Below are positions 11,382 to 20,865 of a DNA stretch of 64,000 bases, in pieces. Source of the stretch: Scleroderma bovista. Taxonomy: Eukaryota > Basidiomycota > Agaricomycetes > Boletales > Sclerodermataceae. The position numbers and the translations under genes were made by a program. Where the stretch lies: assembly GCA_037178675.1 (NCBI GenBank), contig JAYMGJ010000065.1, positions 62,001 to 126,000 on the forward strand. The letters are read 5' to 3'. Numbering within the stretch: position 1 is the first letter of the stretch; each line of letters begins with the position of its first letter. The notes beneath the pieces are model-generated. The model was not told the DNA's origin. It made no database searches and saw only the letters and a program-made list of their open reading frames with translations.

Positions 11382-13236
11382 CCCACCTGACCACCTTGGA
11401 GACGCCTTCGAACCACCGCCGCCTGAACCCGCGTTACGTCGATCAACGCGTCAACGTTTCGAATCAGAGTACTTCAAACGGTTAAAAGCAGGCGAAGGAA
11501 CGGCAGACAGACAGATGACTCACCCAAACGAAATGGCCAAAGCTGCCATTGAAGAACTCTTCAACGGAACGACTCGCACAGGTGAATGCCCTGACGACGA
11601 TGACGTCGTCTTCGCGATGGTGGCAGGCGTTGCGGACGCGGAAGCGCTCAATCCGTCGACGATTGATGAAGTGCGATCGAGAGTCGACTGGGGGAGATGG
11701 GAGACGGCGATCGAGAGCGAGTTGAGCAGCCTAGTGGACGTGAGGACGTGGAAAGTGGTCGAACGCCCGAACGGCGTGAACGTCGTCGGATGTAAGTGGG
11801 TGTTTAAGATTAAACGCAACGCTGCGGGCGAAATTGATAAGTATAAAGCCCGACTAGTCGCAAAGGGTTACTCACAGGTACAGGGCGTCGATTACAACGA
11901 CACCTACGCCCCCATCGCACGTTTATCGTCCCTCCACACGATTCTCGCGATAGCCGCACGAAACGACTGGGATGTCGAAGTCTTTGACTTCCACTCGGCG
12001 TTTCTCAATGGCAAACTTGACCCAGGCGAAGATATATACATGGAACTTCCGCCAGGCTACAAAATCAACAGTAACTACAAACGGCTGGTCGCCAAGCTCC
12101 TTGTCGCGCTGTATGGATCCAAACAAGGCACACTGAAGTGGTACCTAGAGTTGTGTCGAACGCTTCACGCACTCAAGCTCACCCGCGCAGAATCCGACTG
12201 GGGAGTATTCTATTTACATGTTGGACGTGACATACTGCTTCTAGTGAGCCACGTCGACGACTGTACGGTCACCGGTAGCTCTCCATCCCTCATCAAAGCA
12301 TTCAAAGACGAGATCAAGGCAAGATATAAAATATCAGATCTCGGGCCTATCAATTGGCTACTTGGAATGAAGGTCACGCGCGATCGAGACGCCCGCACCA
12401 TCTCACTGTCACAGACCACATACATTGACACCATCCTAACCAAGTACAATTTCTCCGATCTCAAGCCATTGTCCATACCTATGGACCCGAACATCCAACT
12501 GTCGCGCAACCAAGCTCCCAGCTCGCCTACAGAAGCCACACGGATGAAACACATCCCATACTGTGCCGCCGTCGGTTCCCTCATGCATCTCGCAGTGGGA
12601 ACTCGACCCGACATTGCATTTGCTGTGTCGACGGTTGCACAGTTCGCCAACGAACCTGGCATGGTACACTGGGAAGCCGTAAAACGTATCTACAGGTATC
12701 TAGCAGGTACGAAGGGCCTAGCGCTAACATTCGGTGCCGGAAAGAAAGGTCTTGAAGGCTATACAGACGCGGATGGTGCCAGCCAGGAGCACCGCCACGC
12801 GATCTCTGGCTATGCCTACATACTGGACGGAGGAGCTGTCAGCTGGATGTCAAAGAAGCAGGAACTCGTCACCTTGTCAACGGCCGAAGCTGAATATGTC
12901 GCAGCCACGCATGCTGTAAAGGAAGGTGTCTGGCTCCGCCGTTTCGTCGAGGAAGTTTTCCAACCACTCGCAAACCCGACTATCCTCTACTGCGACAACC
13001 AGGCTGCCATCGCGCTCACTAAAGACGGAAGTTTTCACGCACGCACAAAACATATCGATATACGATACCATTTCATACGCTTCGTAGTCGACAGCGGCTC
13101 TTTTCTTTTAATCTACTGCCCCACTGCTGACATGACTGCAGATACTTTTACTAAAGCTTTACCTAGTGTTAAGGCGAAGCATTTCGCAGCTGCTCTCGGA
13201 CTACGTACCACTTCTGGGGGAGTGTTGACTAGATAA
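11311..13236 (+). CDS. Copia-1 reverse transcriptase and RNase H
   Basis: An open frame of about 641 codons, in a frame shifted by one base from the upstream integrase. It shows the Copia RT signature WVFKIKRNAAGEIDKYKARL, YAPIARLSS, the catalytic block SHVDDC (most Copia elements have YVDD, so His replaces Tyr next to the Asp pair), and RNase H with GYTDADGAS, a Glu in TAEAEY, and CDNQAAI. It ends 14 bases inside the 3' LTR. KQGTLKWY stands where most relatives have QAGRQWY. The frame is otherwise uninterrupted, so this half has decayed less than the upstream half. Confidence 0.9.
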   Translation: MQTLTRPPTSLLTKLSQRTTQTDDPPDHLGDAFEPPPPEPALRRSTRQRFESEYFKRLKAGEGTADRQMTHPNEMAKAAIEELFNGTTRTGECPDDDDVVFAMVAGVADAEALNPSTIDEVRSRVDWGRWETAIESELSSLVDVRTWKVVERPNGVNVVGCKWVFKIKRNAAGEIDKYKARLVAKGYSQVQGVDYNDTYAPIARLSSLHTILAIAARNDWDVEVFDFHSAFLNGKLDPGEDIYMELPPGYKINSNYKRLVAKLLVALYGSKQGTLKWYLELCRTLHALKLTRAESDWGVFYLHVGRDILLLVSHVDDCTVTGSSPSLIKAFKDEIKARYKISDLGPINWLLGMKVTRDRDARTISLSQTTYIDTILTKYNFSDLKPLSIPMDPNIQLSRNQAPSSPTEATRMKHIPYCAAVGSLMHLAVGTRPDIAFAVSTVAQFANEPGMVHWEAVKRIYRYLAGTKGLALTFGAGKKGLEGYTDADGASQEHRHAISGYAYILDGGAVSWMSKKQELVTLSTAEAEYVAATHAVKEGVWLRRFVEEVFQPLANPTILYCDNQAAIALTKDGSFHARTKHIDIRYHFIRFVVDSGSFLLIYCPTADMTADTFTKALPSVKAKHFAAALGLRTTSGGVLTR

Positions 13237-13452
13237 GTGTTCCGTATATGGTACCTACGCATTACATAATCATGGTAGTATCATTTTCCATTCTCCAACG
13301 TAGTGCCACCTCAGTGACTTACCAGTACACTGAGGTGAGTAGGACTTACTGTCCCTTACATTGATACTTACTAACTTACTGCAGCTTATACCTGCATTAG
13401 GTATTACTCTAATATAGTGACTTACCAGTACACTGAGCTTATACCTGCATTA
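13223..13452 (+). repeat. 3' LTR of Copia-1
   Basis: 230 bp, same boundaries as the 5' LTR, preceded by the purine tract CTGGGGGAG. It differs from the 5' copy at three transitions near its start (A/G, T/C, C/T) and is otherwise identical by eye. Confidence 0.9.
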
Positions 13453-13499
13453 CAGGTTGCGCTTGTTCCCCCCGAAGTCGGCAGGGCCCCCATCTAAAT

Positions 13500-14022
13500 T
13501 GTCTGTGTGGTCGAAGACAAATAGTCATAGGTATATAACATACCAATGTCAATCTGGGGGAAGACAAGTAATCTGACGTGTCTTTGTGACAACTTGGTCA
13601 ATGAATTGTATGATGTAGTATTGACAAATGGGTTATGCTGTGCGGGGAAGTATCAGGGGGAAGAACTTGCCATCTTTGAGCAACACTGAGTCGGACACTC
13701 ATCGTCATGAGGGACCCACCCTGATGGCATATGGACTCTACTAAATGTTTTCATGATAAATCATGACTACAAACTGCTGGTGGAAAGTCGAACATGTTGT
13801 CTGACATTGAACGGCCCCGGTGCTGCAGGGGTCATGCAACAGTCCCTGATGCCAGTTGTGTCGGTGATATCAGAAATGGCGGGTCCAGCTGAGTATCCTC
13901 GAGGGTCTGACACCAGTGATGAATTAAGAGGTCCATTTTGCACGTTGACCTAGTCTCGACACCCAGCCATTCTAGGAAACCGGATTCATCCGGGCACGTA
14001 GTGCTTCCTAGAACATCTGGCG
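13500..14022. other. No gene supported
   Basis: This follows the remnant last exon of the lectin-type gene. I see only short frames with no motif. It ends where the first direct repeat of the DIRS-like fragment begins. Confidence 0.4.
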
Positions 14023-14191
14023 TCTATGCCTTGGGATGCTCAGCTGAGGGGGAGAAGGAAGCAATAGGATTGCTTTGGGGGGACAGACAATGTCTGGTGT
14101 GCTACTAATGGTACTGGATGCTACGAAGAGATTTGGGTGAAGCCCCAGGGGCTTCCAGCCTGAAACGAAACCACAAGGGATGCTGAGCTGT
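14023..14191 (-). repeat. Direct repeat, distal copy (B2-like) of DIRS-like fragment 1
   Basis: 169 bp starting TCTATGCCTTGGGATGCTC, repeated 471 bp to the right at 14494-14662 with only scattered differences. It lies downstream of the recombinase frame in element orientation. The spacing mirrors the B1/B2 repeats of the complete element at 37374-45293. Confidence 0.75.
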
Positions 14192-14493
14192 GAGGGTGGG
14201 ATGGGAACTGAGCAGGTCAGCGGAAAGCCGAACCCTTATGGGTGAGCGGGACGCGTCGAGTGGGAGGAAAAGGCGGGAAAGAAACAAAGGAGATGGGAGG
14301 GGCTCGCGCGAGGGCCTGAGAGAGGGTGTGGTGTGGTGGGTGCAAAAGAAAGGGCGAGCTCATCGCGCGCTGAGGGGGGGACCGGAGGTTCAGTGTGAGA
14401 CGAGCGGAAGGAAGAGGCAAAGGCGCCTCGCTTACCCAATGCGTAGACTATATTCTACGAGACGCCTCGTGCCTCGGCTATCTTAGAAAGCCA

Positions 14494-14662
14494 TCTATGC
14501 CTTGGGATGCTCAGCTGAAGGGGAGAAGGAAGCAATAGGATTGCTTTGGGGGGACAGACAATGTCTGGTGTGCTACTAATGGTACTGGATGCTACGAAGA
14601 GATTTGGGCGAAGCCCCAGGGGCTTCCAGCCCGAAACAAAACCGCAAGGGAGGCTGAGCTGT
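14494..14662 (-). repeat. Direct repeat, proximal copy (B1-like) of DIRS-like fragment 1
   Basis: Second copy of the 169-bp repeat, between the recombinase stop and a 300-bp spacer (14192-14493). The spacer ends in a TATTCTACGAGACGCC..GTGCCTC stretch that resembles the A repeat of the complete element. Confidence 0.75.
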
Positions 14663-14749
14663 ACCCGCACAGAAGGAGGGAGTGATGCAAAAGGTGAAGC
14701 CGAATACCCTAGCGGCCGAAGGAGCTCTACTAATACGAGTGATTTGGGG

Positions 14750-15720
14750 CTATCTAACTGGAGGTTGTGTGTATCTGACAAATGGTTCTAGTACTGGAGA
14801 GGCCTGTAGGTAGGGTGCTAGAATCATGGTGTGTTGTCGTAGGTAGAGAGTGAAAGTGTTCCCTGCCCAACGCCCGAGGGACTGAATAACGTCGAAAGGG
14901 ATGCCTCAAAGCAGGTATTCTAGTGTGCCTCCGATGCAGAGGCTGTGGCCTTTGAGATTCGGGAGGTTAAATTGGGTTGCGAGTTTGTTGTTTTTGCTGG
15001 TGAGTTCTTTCTTACTTAACAGGCGCTGTTTGCCACTGGAGTGGGTCCACAAGAAAAGGTGCTTGTTTGGGGCGATGGTGTTGATGTGGAAATGGTTTTC
15101 GATGGCGGCAATGGGGTCAGCTGGTCCGTTTTGATGAGCACACTGGACAGATTCTCCTTTGCTCACTGCTCTGGAAGTTTTGGTCCACAGCAGATGGAAT
15201 TTGAGAACAGCTAGACCATTCCGGTCTGTGACTTGTGTGAGTCCTGCTCGGGTGATGTGTTTGGTTGGGTCAAAAGCATTGATACTAGGAACTGTAAATT
15301 CGCTGACTCTGGCAACGCCCCAGAAACAGACTGTTATGCAGGCGAAAACGGCTGCATCAAGTGGGTCTTCCGTGTTCAGCTGGGATTTGAAGAGGGATAT
15401 TATGTCTGGCATGAATGGGTTGCATTGGGGGCATTTGGTAGATGGAGGGGCGAGCCAGGCTGCTCCCTCTATGGTGGCTTTTAAAGTGACTGGGTCTAGC
15501 AGCCACGGTCTGCTGTGCAGCATGTGCCAGGCATGAATTCCTGCGATGTAGTTAGAGAGGGTGTTACCCAAATATGTTCCTGTGCAGGTTGATATGAATG
15601 AGAGTAGGAGCGGCTGGGAGATGGGACATCTGTCTATTTCAGGTATGTTACAAGAGTTGCAGAATACATGGAAGACTAGTAGGCCTGCTCTGTAGGTGGC
15701 TTTGGTGTTGCTACCTCAAG
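14750..15720 (-). pseudogene. Tyrosine recombinase of a DIRS/Ngaro-like retroelement (fragment 1)
   Basis: The minus-strand frame runs from TYRAGLLVFHVFCNSC (about 15690) through IAGIHAWH and the catalytic Arg in GVARVSEFT (about 15285) to the GHSLCIGGTLEYLL box (about 14930). After a TGA at 14906 it continues with GIPFDVIQSLGRWAG and the Tyr-bearing FTLYLRQH, ending PPVR then TAG at 14750-14752. Two defects are visible. The second catalytic Arg of the HxxR motif is Cys (CGC to TGC), and a conserved Arg is now TGA (CGA to TGA). Both are C-to-T changes at CpG. The N-terminal part, gag and reverse transcriptase are missing, so this is a 5'-truncated copy. The normal protein cuts and rejoins DNA to insert a circular intermediate. 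Confidence 0.85.
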
Positions 15721-16239
15721 AAGCATTGATGACGCCACCCTTGGCACCAGCTTAAATGAATTCCCACGGTCTTTAGACATGGTTTCTTTGCACAAATGAA
15801 TATATCTTGTAGACCCCACCAGACTTTGAGGCTTCCCGCAAATTCCAAAGAGGGATTGGTGCTCTTTGCGAGCATTTTGACCGATCCTCCTCCTTTGGTT
15901 GGGAGGGTCCCCAGCATGTGACTGAGCCCCTTATGAGCCTCGTGTGAGCCATCCTCCCAGCATTGCGGAGCCATCATTCTCCATTGCATCGCGTCTCCCA
16001 GACCATATCCGCACCGTCTGCGGATGCTCTGAAAATGCTAATTATTATGTTTTAGCCATACTTTTCTGTCTTTCATATAATATGTTTTCATAGTCACCAA
16101 TTCTATTTTTGTTCTCATTCTCGCAATGTTCAATCAATGAGTATTTTAGGCTCAACAATGTCAATTATGCCACAACGGTCTACACAACGTACATCAGGTA
16201 TCTATGTTTTTTCTTTTTCTTTCTTTTTCTTTTTTTTTT

Positions 16240-16270
<31 letters not shown>

Positions 16271-16375
16271 GGTTGGAACACAAATGTCAATTCAAATGCA
16301 ACCTAGAAGTGACATCAACAGACCGAGCACATGAGAGAAACGAGCGGACACACTGTGAGATATACATCAAACCTG
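15721..16375. other. Spacer with T/G homopolymers; no gene supported
   Basis: The left end may hold decayed upstream sequence of the recombinase. The rest shows no motif apart from the homopolymer block at 16230-16272. Confidence 0.4.
16230..16272. repeat. Oligo(T) followed directly by oligo(G)
   Basis: About 20 T followed immediately by about 23 G, preceded by a CTTT-rich stretch. The G run could form a quadruplex. Exact lengths in such runs are unreliable in assemblies. Confidence 0.9.
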
Positions 16376-18604
16376 TCATGTGGCATCCTTTACATGCATA
16401 TCCTTGTCGCTTCCAGAGTCAATTTGAGGCTGTTGTGTTCCAGGAGAGGGGTTTGCATTACCCTCTGGATGGGGAATGGGGCCAGCACGTGCCAGCAGGG
16501 GGTGTGGTGGATAGAAAGGATAGAATGTGGGCGCTGGAAGGGACGAATGATATGGATCATTGACACCATGATAGTAGGCATTGTGAAATCGAGGTGGTAC
16601 GTTGTGATCTGGGTGCTCCGACTGCAGAGGATGTGATGTTGGCATAGAGCTGTGAGCGTTGGGTGGAGGGTATGCCAGGTGGTACTGTGGTGGAATATAT
16701 GACATTTGTGCATAGGGTCCAGGCCACGACGTGTACCAGCCAGTATTGCCATGGACATTATAATGCATGTGGCTGTCCCCATGACCTACATCAGACTGCT
16801 GTGGATAGAACGGACATATGCCAGGTCCTGGAAGTTGCTCCGGAGGTCATTCAGGTAGCTGTGGCAGCCGGGGTGCAAAGGGGTTGGCTGCATTGTAAGG
16901 CACAGGGGCTGGATGGGGAGAGCGTATCTCTTGATGCCCAGGGCCATCTAGTAATGCGTTCAGAAGCTGCGAGTCATGACTGCCCCCTAGCACGGGGCAT
17001 CCCTCTTGATTCTTACCAATAAGACCCTCCTCAGCAGCCACAAGCCTTGCGGATGCAGAGGTTAAGGTTGTTTCCTCGACAGCAGAGGTGTGAGTTGGAT
17101 AGATTCTCGAACACAGGTTGAATGCGTCCTCAGAATTGGTTCGTTGCATGTGGCCTGCTGCAGCGTGCACTGGTCTGGGCTTCGGATGTTGTTTTGGCTA
17201 CCTGAGCTGTTGGATTGACCCTGCATTGGGTGGCTGTCTTGGGTTGGCACTGGGATAATTGGGAAAAATGCTCAAATGATGGATAAACACAGGCTTACAC
17301 ATCTGGATGTCCCCTGGACCAATGGCCGCTTCTGGTGACATCTGCTCAACTCCTCTGGGCACTGTGGCCATCTCAACTTCTGGTGCAGAGGGCTGCCCCA
17401 CAGTTTGTCCAGTTGCTTGGTTGCGAGGCTCAGCACTAGGAGCTGAAGGGTCATATTTAGTGTCATGAAACACAGAAGTGAGGAGGACTACATACCACAA
17501 ATCGTAGATGGTGCGGGGCACACATCCACAGAGTAGAATGACAGGTCCTCAACAGAAGAGGGCTGGACCCGAGCCTCTGCAGGCGGTTGTGCATGGCGTG
17601 CAGTAGAAGGCTGGACCTGAGCCTCTGCAGGTGGTCGCGTATGATGTGCAATTGAGGGCTGGCCACGAGCATCCGCAGGTGGTTGTGTATGGTGTGAGGT
17701 AGAGGGCTGGCCACAAGCCTCTGCAGGTGGTTGGATATGGTGTGTGGTAGAGGGCGGGACGCGAGCCTCCACAGGCGGTTGTGTATGGCATGTGGTAGAG
17801 GGCAAGACACAAGCCTCTGTGAGTGGTTGCGAGAGCTGGGCCTGGGCCTCTGCAGGTGGTTGCATATGGTGTGTGACAATGGGTTGTTTGCCAGCCTCTG
17901 CTGCTGATGGTTGGGTGCGCTGTTTGGGAGATGGATGTTTGCTTTGCACTGAAGGCGACTTATGTACAGGTACTCGTTGTGATGCATCTCCGTCATCCGA
18001 GGAGGTCTGGACCAGTAGCGGAGAGGATGCGATGCGACGAGTGCTTCATCTCTTGCCAGTTACCTGGGCACGTTGCTTTCCTTTTGATGGCTTCAAGGGT
18101 GGCAGCTCTTTATCTGATTTATCACCAGCCGCTCGCTTGGTCTTTCACGAAGAGAACGTGGTCTTTGACTTCTGTTTGCGGGATGAGGAGGAGGATTGCT
18201 TGTATGAGTCAGACTCCTGCGAGTCATGGTCTTCTTTGTTCATTTCAACGTCGTCCATTGGCTTGTAGTCAGATGTAGTCGGAGATGTAGAGTCACTTGA
18301 CAGCTCGATGATCGAAGGTAATTTCTTCTTGGACTGATCAGACGTGGCAGCTCTAGCAGCGTTATGCTTGGGAGGGTATGTAGCATGGCTCTTCTTCTGA
18401 GGCGAGTCCTCTTCAGTACCTTCGGGCACGTCCACTTCATCTGAGTCTTCGATTGTAATCTGCTCAGGGCTGCCTGACACAACGGCTTTTTTCTTCACTC
18501 GAGTCGCAGCCTTGTTAGAGAGGCGCTTGGGACCCAGACGGTCAGTCGTGGTATTTCAGAACAAGCGCTTGCCTCGACTCTTGTTGGAGTCATATGGAGG
18601 TGCG
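16376..18604 (-). pseudogene. Gene B, 3' portion: disordered, repeat-bearing C-terminal half
   Basis: Continuation of the gene at 25036-27783, cut off by Gypsy-A. From the junction the frame reads APPYDSNKSRGKRLF, then a Lys/Ser/Asp-rich stretch (TIEDSDEVDVPEGTEED), a 16-residue tandem repeat, and a Pro/Tyr/His-rich tail (about 16770-16376) ending in a stop. In-frame TGA codons sit at 18556, 18145 and 18046, and another at 16847 in the tail frame. Each is one C-to-T change from CGA. With Gypsy-A inserted as well, the gene is dead. The composition suggests a nuclear, intrinsically disordered region, but that is inference. Exon borders between 17500 and 16850 are unclear, and a TAG in one frame near 17212 may be bypassed by an intron. 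Confidence 0.55.
17563..17885 (-). repeat. Coding minisatellite, 48-bp units
   Basis: Five clean 48-bp units start at 17563, 17611, 17659, 17707 and 17755, followed by one or two degenerate units. In frame they encode 16-residue repeats of the form H-T-Q-P-P-A-E-A-x-x-Q-P-S-T-x-H within gene B. The length being a multiple of three and the conserved QPPAEA core fit past coding use. Confidence 0.85.
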
Positions 18605-19235
18605 TGTCAAGTCCGGGTCTACTCCGGTAGGGGGTCTGGTCAAGTCCGGATGAAAGCGGATGAGAGGGGAGGTCAGAGGTTTGGGCAGAGGTTAGCCCGG
18701 GCCGGAGTTGCGACCGTTTGGATTCAATGACAAGGACGGCGAGCATTGATCCCTTGTGTAGGTTCCGGTCAGACGGAGATAGAGACGGAGATGGACAGAG
18801 GATCAGGAGTAGTGACTTAGATGATTTCAGACTGAGGTCTACAAGGTAAACTAGAGGGTACTTATACTAAGTAGAAACTAGGGTCGAGTACATACGGTGA
18901 CAAGTAAACAACCTAATAGCGGACAAGGGATGACCGGAGTTAGGACTAGGTCAGGTCCGGTGAAAATAAAGTCAGGTCCGGGTAAAATAAATCAGGTCCG
19001 GTGAAAATGCTACAAGGTACAGGATATATCGAGTTCACGGAGAACTCACGTCAAGGCAGGGTAGATGGGCAAGTGTAGTAAGGGCTGGATGCAGACTAGA
19101 CCAAGGGTCGTAGTTAACGGAAGCATATCTGCGCGACCGTGACCAGAGTAACTGAGAACAACCGGAGTAGAGCTATAGAGCTGCGATGCGACCGGAGTAA
19201 CCGGATATGATCCGGAGTTGGACATGGTCATAACA
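18605..19235 (-). repeat. 3' LTR of Gypsy-A
   Basis: 631 bp. It is 41 bp longer than the other LTR because a roughly 20-bp unit (TCAGGTCCGGTGAAAATAAA type) near 18950-19010 is present about three times here and once in the 24441-25030 copy. Otherwise very similar by eye. Confidence 0.9.
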
Positions 19236-20865
19236 GTTTGTCCGGGTACCAGACATGGTAATCTCCTAAGAGTTCCGTAGTGTTGCCAAGTTCAGTGGCG
19301 AGAAGCCATGATGTTTCTTCGTCAGTTCCTTCATAACCAGACCAACGTACCAAGTAAAGCAACTTGCACGTTCTGCGTCGACGGTCAACCTTGGAGTCGA
19401 GGATCTCAGAGATCTCGAACTCCAGTTCACCATCAACTTCCACCAGTGGCGGAGGAGGTTGTATCTGGTCCGGTATGGTGTTGGGTATGGCCGGTTCGAG
19501 TTGGGAGACATGGAAGACGGGATGAACAGCGCGCATGGAATCTGGAAGGCATAGCGTAAAAGAGAGAGAGCCTACTTGTGCTATGATAGTGTAGGGCCCA
19601 AGATTCTTTTCTGATAGCTTTTTGGATGGTCAAGTAGACCAGAAGTACTTGGCTTTAACGTATACTTGATCCCCTACTTTGAAGTCCGGTGCCAGAGTGC
19701 GTTTGGCATCAGCCAGACCTTGGTAGCGAAGTTGCGCATTGGCCATTTCTTCTCGAAGGTATTGGTGCAGCGACTCGAGGTCGACTGCGTAGTCACGAGC
19801 CCGTGCAGAGGTCATATCGTGCTCCGGATAGACGGAGACGTTAGGATGATAACCTTTGTTAGCGAAGAATGGTGAGACTCCAGTGGTAGCACTAGGTGCG
19901 TTATTATAAGCAAACTCCGCCAGTGGGAGTAGTTCCGCCCAGTTGTCCTGCTGGTAGTTGCAGTAGATGCGGAGGTATTGTTCGAGTGTCTGGTTGGAAC
20001 GCTCTGTCTGGCCATTGCCCTCCGGGTGGTAACCGGAGGTGAAGTGGAGGTGCGTGTCGAGGGCTTTTCCGAGTGACCGGAAGAAGTGGGAGACAAACTC
20101 AGTACCACAATCTGAAGTGACGTGGGCAGGAACACTGTGCTTGGAGAATACATGGAGTAGGAAGAGCTTCGCGAGCTCCAGGCTAGTGATGGTGTCGTGA
20201 GTAGGAATGAAGATGGCCTGTTTAGAGAGCCTATCTACTACGACCAGGATAGCTGTGAATCCAGTAGAGGCAGGGAGCTGCTCTATAAAGTCCATGGATA
20301 TGGAGTTCCAAGGTCTCTCCAGGACAGGGAGCTGTTTTAGTAACCCATAGGGTCGATGGCGCGGTGTCTTAGCTCGAGTGCAGGAGGTGCATGACCGGAC
20401 GTAGTCCTTGACGAAGGTCCTGAGACCAGGCCAGGTATACTTACACCGGATTAGTTCCAGAGTCCGGTTTTGCCCAAAGTGGCCAGAGAGTGGGTGATCA
20501 TGGTGATACCGGAGTACCCGGAGATGGAGACCATCCAGGTCCAGTACATAGATGCAACCATCTAGGCAGAGGAATCCTGCCTTGTCTGCGGACCAGCGAG
20601 AGTCCGGAGGGTCAGAGAGGTGGATCTGGGCAATGGGATCTGAGGGGAGAGCAGATAAGATGTCGTTGTGGAGTGTTTCCACGTCCATGATGGCAACAGC
20701 TCGACGGAGGACCGGAAACTCTAGGATGGTTGCGCGAAGGGAGTTAGTCAGTTGTTCTTGGGTGAACACCGGCCTGAGATTTTGTGGATTAACACGGGCG
20801 TAGCCACTATCCCCCTCTTTGGGGTAGACGTCCCATCGTCTAGTGAGAGCCGTCTGGCTTGGCAC
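19228..20865 (-). pseudogene. Gypsy-A integrase and chromodomain, broken by a TGA
   Basis: The first part (20865-19633) has the H-H-C-C zinc (HHDHPLSGHFGQ ... CTSCTRAK), an integrase core with SISMDFIEQLP, VTSDCGTEF and the Glu in GNGQTERSNQTLEQYL, and a GDQVYVKAKY segment. A TGA at 19630-19632 falls where Arg is expected (WST-R-PSKKL). The frame then continues to NLGPYTII..., HPVFHVSQLEP and a chromodomain (EISEILDSKV ... YLVRWSGYEGTDEETSW), ending just inside the LTR at 19228. A one-base insertion separates it from the upstream RNase H frame near 20855. Chromodomains of such integrases steer insertion to methylated-histone chromatin, a known family property. Confidence 0.9.

Larger units (their letters stand above)
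8603..13452 (+). mobile_element. Copia-1, complete Ty1/Copia element, TSD CAGGT
   Basis: 4850 bp with 230-bp LTRs at each end and identical 5-bp duplications CAGGT at 8598-8602 and 13453-13457. Internal order is gag, protease, integrase, reverse transcriptase, RNase H, the Copia order. The two LTRs differ at only three positions, all transitions, so insertion is recent. The coding region is nonetheless broken by an in-frame TGA at 10893 and a frame change near 11340. Confidence 0.95.

Noticed and set aside
17563..17885. CRISPR-like array
   Set aside because: Units are contiguous with no unique spacers and encode a protein repeat in frame. The genome is eukaryotic.
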